A stretch of 64,000 nucleotides of DNA, taken from assembly GCA_963763015.1 (NCBI GenBank), contig CAVXML010000007.1, positions 712,662-776,661 on the forward strand. The letters run 5' to 3'. Of this stretch, positions 17,914 through 26,463 are shown piece after piece (within the stretch, counting starts at the first letter, position 1; each line of letters begins with the position of its first letter). The notes under the pieces were generated by a model. That model was given only the letters and a program-made list of their open reading frames with translations, did no database searches and had not been told where the DNA came from. The DNA comes from Fodinibacter sp963763015. GTDB taxonomy: Bacteria; Actinomycetota; Actinomycetes; Actinomycetales; Dermatophilaceae. Position numbers and translations under genes: made by a program.

Positions 17914-19065
17914 ATGCCCTGGGTCGACGAAGGCCGGCTTGACGACCAGGACGCCCTGCGCGCCCTCGACACTCGCGACGCCCTGATCTCGCTGGCCTCC
18001 GCCGGTGCGCAGGTGCGCCGCGCCATCGTCTCGGCCGACGAGGCAGGCATCACCCGCGTCGCAGGCGGTGAACGACCCCGCTCCGTGCTCGTGGCGGCGC
18101 TCGGTGGGTCCGCCCTCGTCTGCGACGTGCTCGACCTGCTCGCCGAGGCGGGCTCCCCGGTTCCCGTGACCACCCGCCGTGACGCCCCCCTCCCGGGGTG
18201 GGTCGGACCGCTCGACCTGGTCATCGCCGTGTCCCAGTCCGGTCGCGCCGTCGGACCCCTCGCCCTGGCCGCAGAGGCCGCCCGTCGCGGTGCCTCCCTC
18301 CTGACGGTCGGTGCCGCGGGCTCGCCGCTCGCCGACGTCAGCGCCCGAGCCCGTGGCGTCCACGTCGACGTCGCCATTCCCACCCCCTCCTCGCGCACCG
18401 CGCTGTGGTCCATGCTCACCCCGGTGCTTGTCGCGGCCGACGTCCTCGGCCTCACCCCTTGTCCCACACCGACTCTAGAGCGGGTCGCCGACATCCTCGA
18501 CGAGATCGCCGAGGAGTGCCGACCGTCGTCGGAGGCTTTCGTCAACCCGGCGAAGGTCCTGGCGACCAGCCTCGGTGAGACCGTGCCGGTCGTCCTCGGC
18601 GACGGCCTCCTGACCGGCGTGGCCGCGATGCGTGCCGCGTCGATGCTCGCTCGCACCGCCCGGGTCCCAGCGACTCACGGCTTCCTCCCGGATGCCGCCT
18701 CCCAGGTCGTCGCATGCCTCGACGGACCCTTCGGCTCCGGTCTGCGGGACAGCCGAGCGCGGGACCAGGACGTCTTCGCCGACCCCTTCCTCGACGGCCC
18801 CGCCGCCCCCAGGCTCGGGCTTCTCGCGCTCCGCGACCCCGACCTCGACCCGTCGGCCACGGCCCTCGCGGATGCCGTGCTGGCGTCGGCGCGGGAGGCC
18901 GGCGCCGTGGTCCTCGAACAGCAGGCCCGTACCGGTGCGCCGATCGAGCGGCTCGCCTCGCTCGTCGCGCTCACCGACTTCACCGCGACCTACCTCGCCC
19001 TCGGCCTGGGCCTCGACCCCTCGGTCTCACGGCACGTCGCCGAGCTGAGCGACCGCACCTCCTGA
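17914..19065 (+). CDS. SIS-domain sugar-phosphate isomerase-like protein
   Basis: 383 residues with two SIS-like halves: VLVAALGGSALVCDVLDLL then DLVIAVSQSGRAVGPLALA (sugar-phosphate binding Ser cluster), and a C-terminal half with AREAGAVVLEQQARTGAP. The family includes bifunctional phosphoglucose/phosphomannose isomerases, and actinobacterial members sit after manB (Rv3256c in M. tuberculosis), so a role in mannose-phosphate metabolism is likely. The catalytic Glu/His of proven enzymes was not located with certainty. ATG 17914 follows GGAAGAG. Confidence 0.8.
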   Translation: MPWVDEGRLDDQDALRALDTRDALISLASAGAQVRRAIVSADEAGITRVAGGERPRSVLVAALGGSALVCDVLDLLAEAGSPVPVTTRRDAPLPGWVGPLDLVIAVSQSGRAVGPLALAAEAARRGASLLTVGAAGSPLADVSARARGVHVDVAIPTPSSRTALWSMLTPVLVAADVLGLTPCPTPTLERVADILDEIAEECRPSSEAFVNPAKVLATSLGETVPVVLGDGLLTGVAAMRAASMLARTARVPATHGFLPDAASQVVACLDGPFGSGLRDSRARDQDVFADPFLDGPAAPRLGLLALRDPDLDPSATALADAVLASAREAGAVVLEQQARTGAPIERLASLVALTDFTATYLALGLGLDPSVSRHVAELSDRTS

Positions 19066-19119
19066 CGCGGGGCCCTCCGGGCCAAGCGAGCTCACGGAAC
19101 GGAGACGTCGAGCGAAGAC

Positions 19120-19235
19120 GACACGCCGCCAGCGCTCGAGCCCCAACGGCGTGTCTTTGCCTCGGCGGCTGACCCCTCCCGTCGACAGGAGAGGACACGC
19201 CGCCGCCGCCCATCGGCTCGCGGCATGTTCTCTCC
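19120..19235. terminator. two hairpins between convergent SIS and YbaK genes
   Basis: First stem 19120-19128 with 19147-19155 followed by TTT, oriented for the plus-strand operon. Second stem 19188-19203 with 19220-19235 (16 bp, 2 mismatches), nearer the minus-strand gene. Confidence 0.6.
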
Positions 19236-19254
19236 ACTCGAGGCCCGGTGGCGC

Positions 19255-19791
19255 TCAGGGCAATGGCGAGGCGAGTGCAAGCCGTTCGGCGCCCGGCAGG
19301 GTGAGCAGGTCCTCGCCGGTCAGCAGCAGCTTGCTGCGTCGCAGCCCGCTGCCGACCACCACCTCGCCCGCGGCCACGACCGCCTCGTCGACGAGTATCG
19401 GCCAGCCCTGGGGCAGCCCGACCGGGGTGATCCCGCCGAACTCCATGCCGGTCAGGCCGACGGCGTCGTCGTGTGCGGCGAACGAGATCTTGCGTGCCCC
19501 CAGGTGCCGCCGCACCACGCCGTTGACGTCGGCCCGGTGGGTGGCGAGCACCATGACGGCCGCATGGGTCACCGTCTCCCCGCGCCGACCCGTGACGACG
19601 ACGCAGTTCGCACTGGCCGCCGGCGAGACGTCGTACGCCGCACAGAACGCCGCCGTGTCGGCGAGCGTGCCGTCGATCGGGGCGACGAGCAGGCCGGGGA
19701 GCGCACTCGCCGCGGCGGCGACCGGCGGCGCGAGCAGGTCGAGGTTGTCAGCGGTGGGGGACCAGTCGAGCGTTCCACGAGCGGACGGCAT
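19255..19791 (-). CDS. YbaK/EbsC family aminoacyl-tRNA deacylase
   Basis: 178 residues. ARKISFAAHDDAVGLTGMEFGGITPVGLP is the signature region, with a preceding VVTGRR segment, as in the YbaK/ProX editing domain that hydrolyses misacylated tRNA (for example Cys-tRNA-Pro). ATG 19791 was chosen because the preceding in-frame sequence is not conserved in style. Convergent to the SIS gene and divergent from the sensor-kinase operon. Which tRNA it edits cannot be told from sequence. Confidence 0.85.
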   Translation of the reverse strand: MPSARGTLDWSPTADNLDLLAPPVAAAASALPGLLVAPIDGTLADTAAFCAAYDVSPAASANCVVVTGRRGETVTHAAVMVLATHRADVNGVVRRHLGARKISFAAHDDAVGLTGMEFGGITPVGLPQGWPILVDEAVVAAGEVVVGSGLRRSKLLLTGEDLLTLPGAERLALASPLP

Positions 19792-20222
19792 ACGGCGACC
19801 GTAACCGAGGTCCACCCAACGCGGCAGCCACCCTGCGTACGGCGGAGGAGCCGGTCGCCCGGTGCCTTGATCCTCCACGGCCTACCGGCCGACGGGCCCG
19901 TCGACCGGGATGCCGTCGAAGTGCGCACCTCGCGCTCGGCCGGCCGGCAGGGGAACAAGCCGGATGCCGTGCGAGGTTGCGCTGCCATGATGGGTCTTCC
20001 CCGGCTACTGACGCGCTCCGTGCCGGCGGCCACGGCTGCCATCGCCGCCTCTGAGATGCACCTGCCCTGACCTGCGGCCGGATGCCGCCGGCCCGGTCCC
20101 CGCGCCGAGGCTCGCGGCGCTGTCGGAACCGCCGCCGACGTGCCGTCGCCGATTGCCACGCCGCAGGAACTTGGGCAGACTCGACGCAGGCATCGCCACG
20201 ACTCGGCGGTGAGGAGGCTCCG
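19792..20222. other. 431-bp divergent intergenic region before the signalling operon
   Basis: No gene is supported. It holds three GGATGCCG octamers (near 19911, 19960 and 20082) and the GAGGAG ribosome site (20211-20216) of the kinase gene. No convincing promoter was found. Confidence 0.5.
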
Positions 20223-22496
20223 ATGCTTGAGCGGGCGTCGGCCGCGGGGACCGCCGGGGATGCGGAGCTCCAGCGACTGGAGCAGAGCTACGCGGCCCTG
20301 AAGGACCAGTTCGAGGCCGCGAACGAGGTGCTCGTCGCCCTCGGCCGGTCGGCGGGTGACCCCGACACGGTCCTGAGCACGATCGTGGAGAGCGCGCGGC
20401 GGCTGTGTCAGTCCCAGGCCGCGCAGCTCTACCTGCTGGAAGAGGGGGTCTACCGACTCAGCAAGGCCGTGGGCCTGTCGAAGAAGTCGATCGCGTACAT
20501 CACCGAGCACCCGCTGCCGATGGACCGCGACACGCTCGTCGGGCGCGTGGGCCTCGACCACACGACCCAGCAGATCCCCGACGTCCTGGCCGACCCCGAC
20601 TACCGACGCAGGGACCTCCAGCGGGTGGCCCAGTTCCGCACGACCATGGCCGCGCCCATGCTCATCGACGACGAGGTCGTGGGCAGCCTGGTGGTCTGGC
20701 GCAACGAGGTCAGTCCGTTCGACGACCGGGAGATGGCCATCGTGACCGCCTTCGCGGGCCAGGCGGCGATGGCCCTCAACGGCGTCAAGCTCGTGCAGGA
20801 GCTCGAGGCGCGCCGGGCCGAGCTGGCGCGCAAGGTGGACGAGCTGGAGGGCCTGCGTGAGGTCGGCGAGGCCGTGGGATCCAGCCTCGACGTGGACCAC
20901 GTGCTCTCGACGATCGCCATGCACGCCGTCGAGCTCTCCGGGACCGATGGTGGCTCGATCCTGGAGTACTACGAGCAGGACCGGTGCTTCCGGGTACGAG
21001 CCGCGTACCAGACGGAGCCGGCGGTGATCGACCGGCTCCGCGGCATCCGGATCGAGCTCGACGAGACGTTGGTCGGCCGCGCCGCCACGGAACGCAAGCC
21101 GCTGGCCGTCGCGGACCTGGATGCCGCCGACCTGGACCCACACCTGCGGATCCTCTACGAGTCGGGCTGGCGGTCCGTGCTCGCCGTGCCGATGCTGCGG
21201 GAGGAGCAGATCGTCGGTGCGCTCATCGTGCGCCGCAAACGGACCGGCAGCTTCTCCGCCGAGACCGTGGAGCTGATGGAGACGTTCGCCAGCCAGTCGA
21301 CGGTGGCCCTGATCAACGCCCGGCTCTTCCGGGAGCTGGAGAAGCGCAGCGCCGAGCTCGAGGTCGCGAGCAGGCACAAGTCGGAGTTCCTGGCGAGCAT
21401 GTCGCACGAGCTGCGCACGCCGCTCAATGCGGTGCTCGGGTTCTCCGAGGTGCTCCTCGAGCAGATGTTCGGGCCCATCAACGAACGCCAGGAGGAGTAC
21501 CTCCGCGACATCCACGGCTCCGGCAAGCACCTCCTCGAGCTCCTCAACGAGATCCTCGACCTGTCCAAGGTCGAGGCCGGCCAGATGGAGCTCGAGTACA
21601 CGACGTTCGAGCTGGCACCTGTGCTCGACCACGCGGCGTCGATGGTGCGCGAGCGTGCCGCCCTCAAGGGGATCGAGGTCGTCGTCGAGGCGGATGACGA
21701 CGTCGGGGACGTGGAGGCCGACGAGCTGCGGCTGAAGCAGGTGGTCATCAACCTGCTGACCAACGCGGTCAAGTTCACGGGCGAGGGGGGGTCCGTGGTC
21801 GTCCGGGTGAGGAGGTCGGCCTCCGGGGTCGTGACGATCACCGTGACCGACACCGGCATCGGCGTTCCACCGGGGGACCGCGAGCGGATCTTCGAGTCCT
21901 TCCAGCAGGGCGGGCGCGGAGCGTCGCGGGAGGAGGGGACCGGCCTGGGCCTCACCCTCTCGCGGCGGATCGTCGAGCTGCTCGGCGGCAGGATGTGGCT
22001 CGAGAGCGAGGTCGGGGTCGGCAGCACGTTCGGGTTCTCCCTCCCGGCGAGCAGGCCCGGCGTCACCGGGTGGGTGGGCGAGGCGAGCCCACCGCGTGAG
22101 CTCGCCGACGTCGTCGTGATCGAGGACGACCGACCCTCCCTGGACCTCCTCACCGCCTACCTGGCGGGCGGCGCCCTCCGCGTCACCGCCACAAGGGACG
22201 GCCCCTCTGGGTTGGATGCCGTGCGACGGCTGAAACCTGCGGTGGTCCTCCTCGACATCCGGCTCCCCGGTATGGACGGCTGGGCCGTCCTCGAGGCCCT
22301 CAAGGCGGATCCCGCGACCCGGGACATCCCCGTGGTGGTGGTCTCCATCGTCGACGAGCATGCTCGAGGGGCGACTCTCGGAGCCGCCGCGTACCTCGTC
22401 AAGCCGGTGAGCCGGGACGCGCTGCTCGGTGCGTTGGACTCCCTCGGGGTGCTTGCCGGCAGGACCGGAACCGACTCCCACGACGTGACGTCATGA
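20223..22496 (+). CDS. hybrid sensor histidine kinase: GAF-GAF-HisKA-HATPase-receiver
   Basis: 757 residues, no membrane segment, so cytoplasmic. Order: short coiled coil (about 10-40), GAF 1 (about 40-190), helical linker, GAF 2 (about 215-375), dimerisation/phosphoacceptor helix with H395 in SHELRTPLNAVLGFSE, ATPase domain with NLLTNAVKFT (N box), DTGIGVP (G1) and GTGLGLTLS (G2), and a C-terminal receiver with D678 in LLDIRLPGMDG. GAF domains usually bind small ligands or chromophores. ATG 20223 has GAGGAG at 7 nt. First gene of a four-gene operon in which every junction is an ATGA overlap, so its partners are almost certainly the next gene products. Confidence 0.93.
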   Translation: MLERASAAGTAGDAELQRLEQSYAALKDQFEAANEVLVALGRSAGDPDTVLSTIVESARRLCQSQAAQLYLLEEGVYRLSKAVGLSKKSIAYITEHPLPMDRDTLVGRVGLDHTTQQIPDVLADPDYRRRDLQRVAQFRTTMAAPMLIDDEVVGSLVVWRNEVSPFDDREMAIVTAFAGQAAMALNGVKLVQELEARRAELARKVDELEGLREVGEAVGSSLDVDHVLSTIAMHAVELSGTDGGSILEYYEQDRCFRVRAAYQTEPAVIDRLRGIRIELDETLVGRAATERKPLAVADLDAADLDPHLRILYESGWRSVLAVPMLREEQIVGALIVRRKRTGSFSAETVELMETFASQSTVALINARLFRELEKRSAELEVASRHKSEFLASMSHELRTPLNAVLGFSEVLLEQMFGPINERQEEYLRDIHGSGKHLLELLNEILDLSKVEAGQMELEYTTFELAPVLDHAASMVRERAALKGIEVVVEADDDVGDVEADELRLKQVVINLLTNAVKFTGEGGSVVVRVRRSASGVVTITVTDTGIGVPPGDRERIFESFQQGGRGASREEGTGLGLTLSRRIVELLGGRMWLESEVGVGSTFGFSLPASRPGVTGWVGEASPPRELADVVVIEDDRPSLDLLTAYLAGGALRVTATRDGPSGLDAVRRLKPAVVLLDIRLPGMDGWAVLEALKADPATRDIPVVVVSIVDEHARGATLGAAAYLVKPVSRDALLGALDSLGVLAGRTGTDSHDVTS

Positions 22497-22876
22497 GCGG
22501 CGAGCGCATCCTCGTCGTCGAGGACAACCCCAAGAACATGAAGCTGGTCAGGGACGTCCTCCAGTTCGCCGGCTACGAGGTGATCGAGGCCACCTCAGGC
22601 GAGGACGGTGTCCGGCTCGCCGCGCAACGGGAACCGCACCTGATCCTCATGGACCTCCAGCTCCCCGGCATCGACGGGGCCGAGGCGCTGCGTCGGATCC
22701 GCGGCGACGGAGCCGGAGGGGTACCCGTCGTGGCGGTCACGGCATCCGCCATGAACGAGGACCGAGCCCGGGTGTACGCCGCCGGCTTCGACGGCTACGT
22801 GCAGAAGCCGATCAGCGTGCGTGAGCTGCAGCAGCAGGTCCACGACTTCCTCAACACCCGCGGGAGCGCACCATGA
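22493..22876 (+). CDS. single-domain response regulator (DivK/CheY-like)
   Basis: 127 residues, receiver only: acidic pair in LVVEDNPKNMK, phosphoacceptor D54 in LILMDLQLPGIDG, VTASA and YVQKPIS (conserved Lys). There is no output domain, so it probably shuttles phosphate or contacts a partner. The DNPKNMKLVRDVLQ helix resembles DivK. ATGA overlaps at both ends: with the kinase and with the receiver-cyclase. Confidence 0.92.
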   Translation: MSGERILVVEDNPKNMKLVRDVLQFAGYEVIEATSGEDGVRLAAQREPHLILMDLQLPGIDGAEALRRIRGDGAGGVPVVAVTASAMNEDRARVYAAGFDGYVQKPISVRELQQQVHDFLNTRGSAP

Positions 22877-24012
22877 CCGACGACACCCCAGCGCGGGCGA
22901 CCGTTCTCGTGGTCGACGACCAGCCGCAGAACATCAGGCTGCTCGACGCGATCCTCGCTCCCCGCGGGTACGACGTGCGCACCGCCGCGTCGGGGGAGGA
23001 GGCGCTGACAGCGCTCGACGCCGCCGACATCGACCTCGTCCTGCTCGACATCGTCATGCCGGGCATGGACGGCTACGAGGTGTGCCGGCGGATCCGCGAG
23101 CGGACCGAGACGGCGTACCTGCCGGTCGTCATGGTGACCGCCAGTGGCGACGAGCAGAAGATCAAGGCCCTCGAGGCAGGCGCCGACGACTTCCTCACCA
23201 AGCCCATCGACCGGAGCGAGCTGCTCGCTCGCGTGGCGTCCCTCGCTCGGATCAAGCGCTACCAGGACACCATCAAGCGCCAGGCAGAGGAGCTGGCCGA
23301 CTGGAACCGCGAGCTGGAGTCCAGGGTTGAGGTCCAGGTCTCGCAGCTGGAGCGGATGGGCCGGCTGAGGCGGTTCCTGTCGCCCCAGCTCGCCGAGCTC
23401 ATCGTCGACTCCGGTGACGAGACGTTCCTGGAGACCCACCGGCGGGAGATCGTCGTCGTCTTCTGCGACCTGCGCGGCTTCACGGCCTTCGCCGAGGCGA
23501 GCGAGCCGGAGGAGGTCGTCGCCGTCCTCCAGGAGTACCACGAGGCGCTGGGCGACCTCATCTTCCGGTTCGAGGGCACGCTCGAGCGGTTCACCGGCGA
23601 CGGGATGATGGTGTTCTTCAACGACCCCGTCAGGTGCGACGACGGGCCGTTGCGGGCGATCCGCATGGCGGTCGCGATGCGCACGCGCGTCATGGGGCTG
23701 GCGGAGGGCTGGGCGCGGCAGGGTCACGACCTCGGGTTCGGGATCGGCATCGCCCAGGGCTACGCCACCCTCGGCAGGATCGGCTTCGAGGGTCGCCACG
23801 ACTACGCCGCCATCGGCAACGTCACCAACCTCGCCGCACGACTGTGCGCCGACGCCGAGTCCTGGCAGATCCTCACCACCGAGAGGGTGTTCTCGGCGGC
23901 CGGGCCGACGGTCGTGGGTGAGGACGGCGGCGCGCGCCAGGTCAAGGGGTTCAGCCGCCCCGTGCACGCCTTCGTCGTGCGGGGCCTCGACAGTGCGAGG
24001 ACCGTCTCGTGA
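22873..24012 (+). CDS. response regulator with class III nucleotide cyclase output
   Basis: 379 residues. Receiver (about 8-125) with D59 in LVLLDIVMPGMDG and FLTKPID; a coiled-coil signalling helix (about 130-165); then a class III cyclase domain with metal-binding D199 (VVFCDLRGFTAFAE) and D243 (RFTGDGMMVFF) and GNVTNLAARL supplying the transition-state Asn and Arg. The Lys that selects adenine appears as Arg in ERFTGDG, so cAMP versus cGMP is open. Both catalytic Asp residues are kept, so it should be active. It would turn kinase phosphorylation into a cyclic nucleotide. Start overlaps the previous stop by ATGA. Confidence 0.93.
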   Translation: MTDDTPARATVLVVDDQPQNIRLLDAILAPRGYDVRTAASGEEALTALDAADIDLVLLDIVMPGMDGYEVCRRIRERTETAYLPVVMVTASGDEQKIKALEAGADDFLTKPIDRSELLARVASLARIKRYQDTIKRQAEELADWNRELESRVEVQVSQLERMGRLRRFLSPQLAELIVDSGDETFLETHRREIVVVFCDLRGFTAFAEASEPEEVVAVLQEYHEALGDLIFRFEGTLERFTGDGMMVFFNDPVRCDDGPLRAIRMAVAMRTRVMGLAEGWARQGHDLGFGIGIAQGYATLGRIGFEGRHDYAAIGNVTNLAARLCADAESWQILTTERVFSAAGPTVVGEDGGARQVKGFSRPVHAFVVRGLDSARTVS

Positions 24013-25595
24013 CCGGCGACCTGTGGACCGCGCCGCCGAAGCACGCTGACCTCCTGTCGGCCATGACGGAGGAAGAGCGGAACCGGCGGTTCGACCTGCT
24101 GCAGTCGCGCATGGTCGGCGTGTGGAACGACATGCGGCTCAACTACGACGACGAGTCGGTCGTCGTCGTGCCGTCGATCTCGCTCGACCGGGCCGTGGCC
24201 TCCAGCGGCAGCCTGTCGCAGGCGTACGAGGAGCGGTTCCTCTTCCTGCTCGTACTGCTGCGCCAACCGCGGCTTCGCATGGTCTACGTGACGTCGATGC
24301 CGATCGCTCCGGAGATCGTGGAGTACTACCTCGCGCTCCTCAGCGGGGTCATCCCGAGCCACGCCCGGGCCCGCCTCTCCCTCATCCACGTCAACGACGC
24401 GTCGGGGCGGTCGCTCAGCGAGAAGCTGCTCGAGCGACCCCAGCTGCTGCGCCGGATCGCCGACCTGGTGCCCAATCCTGCTCGCTCGCACATGATTCCG
24501 TACAACACGACGTCCGTCGAGCGCGATGTCGCGCTGAGCATCGGCATCCCGATGTACGGTGCCGACCCGCGGCTGGCGGAGTTGGGGTCGAAGACCGGAT
24601 GCCGTCGCCTGTTCGCCGAGGTCGGCGTCCCGCACCCCTTGGGGGCCGAGAACCTGCACAGCCTCGACCAGATCGCCGACGCCCTGGTGGCGATGCGGCG
24701 TGAGCGCCCCTCGATGGCCAGTGCCATCGTCAAGCTCGACGAGGGGGTCTCCGGGTCGGGCAACGCGGTCGTGACCCTGACCGGGCTGCCGAGCCCTGGC
24801 TCGCCGGGGGAGAGGGCGGAGGTGATGACACGGCTCGAGCACATGGACCTCGAGGACAAGTCCGTTCCGTTCGAGGTCTACGTGGCCAAGTTCGCCGAGG
24901 GCGGCATCGTCGAGGAGCGGATCACCGGGGAGGAGGTGCAGAGCCCGAGCGTCCAGCTGCGAGTCCTGCCCGGCGGCGAGGTCGAGCTGCTCTCGACCCA
25001 CGACCAGCTGCTCGGTGGGCCGAGCGGCCAGATGTACCTCGGGTGCGTGTTCCCGGCCGCCCCGGAGTACGCGAGGCTCATCACCGGGCACGCCGAGCGG
25101 ATCGGGCAGCGGCTCGCTCAGGAGGGTGCCCTCGGCAGGTTCGCCGTCGACTTCGTCGTCGTCCGAGACCGCGGCGGCTCGTGGACGCCGTACGCGATCG
25201 AGCTCAACCTGCGGAGGGGAGGGACGACCCATCCGTTCCTCACGCTGCAGTTCCTGACCGACGGCCGCTACGACCCCGCGACTGCCCTCTTCACCACTCC
25301 CCGAGGGCGCGAGAAGCACCTCGTGGCCACGGACCACCTGGAGTCCCCGAACCTGCGTGGCCTCTTGCCCGCCGACCTGTTCGACATCGTGGCCCGGCAC
25401 GGCCTGCACTTCGACCAGTCCCTGCAGGAGGGGATCGTCTTCCACATGATCAGCTGTCTGACCGAGCATGGTCGGGTCGGCATGACCGCCGTGGGCGACA
25501 CCCCTGCCGAGGCCAACCGCCGCTACCGGGAGGCCGAGCGGATCCTGCTCGACGAGGCTCGGCAGGCACTGGAAGAGCAGCCACTCCGTGTCTGA
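24009..25595 (+). CDS. ATP-grasp ligase, PGM1-like (peptide ligase family)
   Basis: 528 residues. An N-terminal domain of about 190 residues (VVVVPSISLDRAV, MVYVTSMPIAPEIVEYYL) precedes an ATP-grasp fold: KTGCRRLFAEVGVPHPLGAE, AIVKLDEGVSGSGNAV (Lys and glycine-rich loop) and the metal loop FVVVRD...YAIELNLRRGGTTHPF, with the Glu and Asn that bind magnesium. This layout is that of proteins annotated as related to PGM1, the pheganomycin peptide ligase that joins an amino-acid-like starter to a peptide. Last gene of the operon (ATGA overlap). Such a ligase in a sensory operon is unusual; its substrates are unknown. Confidence 0.8.
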   Translation: MTGDLWTAPPKHADLLSAMTEEERNRRFDLLQSRMVGVWNDMRLNYDDESVVVVPSISLDRAVASSGSLSQAYEERFLFLLVLLRQPRLRMVYVTSMPIAPEIVEYYLALLSGVIPSHARARLSLIHVNDASGRSLSEKLLERPQLLRRIADLVPNPARSHMIPYNTTSVERDVALSIGIPMYGADPRLAELGSKTGCRRLFAEVGVPHPLGAENLHSLDQIADALVAMRRERPSMASAIVKLDEGVSGSGNAVVTLTGLPSPGSPGERAEVMTRLEHMDLEDKSVPFEVYVAKFAEGGIVEERITGEEVQSPSVQLRVLPGGEVELLSTHDQLLGGPSGQMYLGCVFPAAPEYARLITGHAERIGQRLAQEGALGRFAVDFVVVRDRGGSWTPYAIELNLRRGGTTHPFLTLQFLTDGRYDPATALFTTPRGREKHLVATDHLESPNLRGLLPADLFDIVARHGLHFDQSLQEGIVFHMISCLTEHGRVGMTAVGDTPAEANRRYREAERILLDEARQALEEQPLRV

Positions 25596-25615
25596 CCGGC
25601 GGCGCGCGGCAACGG

Positions 25616-26359
25616 CTACGTTTCGGCCCAGAACTCGATTTCGCTGAGGCACGTGTCCGCGTAGGAAGACTGGTTCCCCATGACCTGCGCTGCATAGGCG
25701 CTTCTCACGGTGATGGTGATGGACTCGGCTGCTCCCGAGGGAGGGCTGACGCCTTGGAAGACTGCCGGTCTCTCAGGGGTGCCTGCATCCTGCAGCATCA
25801 CGTCGACGGGCGAGGCCGTTCCCCTGGCAAGCGACGCTTGCCGGACTCGGGAGTTGCGCTGGTACAGGTCCCAGGACTTCCCGTGGCCGTTCACGATGCA
25901 CACCAACCGGAGTTCGGGTGCCGCGCTGAAGCTGAAGGTGACCGAGCTGCCCAACCCAAGGCCCTCGTCGCCCTCCGACCAGACGGTGCTGGTGTTGCCG
26001 TCAATGAGGTTGGTCGGTGGGTAGTCGCCGGTTCGGTTCGAGAGATAGTCCCCTTGCACGGAACTCGGTACGACTGCGGTCAACCCGCGCGGATCGGAGC
26101 ACGAAGGCTCCCGCAGGCGCTCGGCCACCTTCCCGGCCACGAACGGGCTGAGCATCAAGAGCAGCAGGCCAGTGACGATGCTTGTCACCACGCTCCAGGC
26201 AGCCTTCGAGATGGACGACTCCCCGGCCTCAGTCACCTCCCGATCGTGCCCCTCGGAGTTGGCTGCCGCCACTCGGGTCTTCGAGTGTCCTGGGTGCCAT
26301 GGCCGCCATGGTGCCCTGCCCTGGCGTCCGCGCAGCTCGCTCGTGGCGTCGGCCACCAT
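25616..26359 (-). CDS. single-pass membrane protein with discoidin-like glycan-binding domain
   Basis: About 247 residues: a soluble N-terminus, one helix (SVVTSIVTGLLLLMLSPFV), then an outside domain. The segment NLIDGNTSTVWSEGDEGLG, a beta-rich stretch and LVCIVNGHGKSWDLYQRNSR match the pattern of the NADase-type glycan-binding (discoidin-like) domain. A start at 26359 is preferred (AAGGA about 14 nt upstream); earlier in-frame starts exist. The GC content is a little lower than its neighbours. Convergent with the ATP-grasp gene, 20 bp apart. Probably a surface lectin-like protein; no enzyme motif seen. Confidence 0.6.
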   Translation of the reverse strand: MVADATSELRGRQGRAPWRPWHPGHSKTRVAAANSEGHDREVTEAGESSISKAAWSVVTSIVTGLLLLMLSPFVAGKVAERLREPSCSDPRGLTAVVPSSVQGDYLSNRTGDYPPTNLIDGNTSTVWSEGDEGLGLGSSVTFSFSAAPELRLVCIVNGHGKSWDLYQRNSRVRQASLARGTASPVDVMLQDAGTPERPAVFQGVSPPSGAAESITITVRSAYAAQVMGNQSSYADTCLSEIEFWAET

Positions 26360-26463
26360 CCCGTGGCACGAGTCCTTCAGCGGCGTAGCGTCAACGGTGC
26401 CGGGTAGGTCGTGCGTTGACGTTCCGGTCCGTCGGCCCGGCACCGAAAGCCAGGTCGCCAGAC

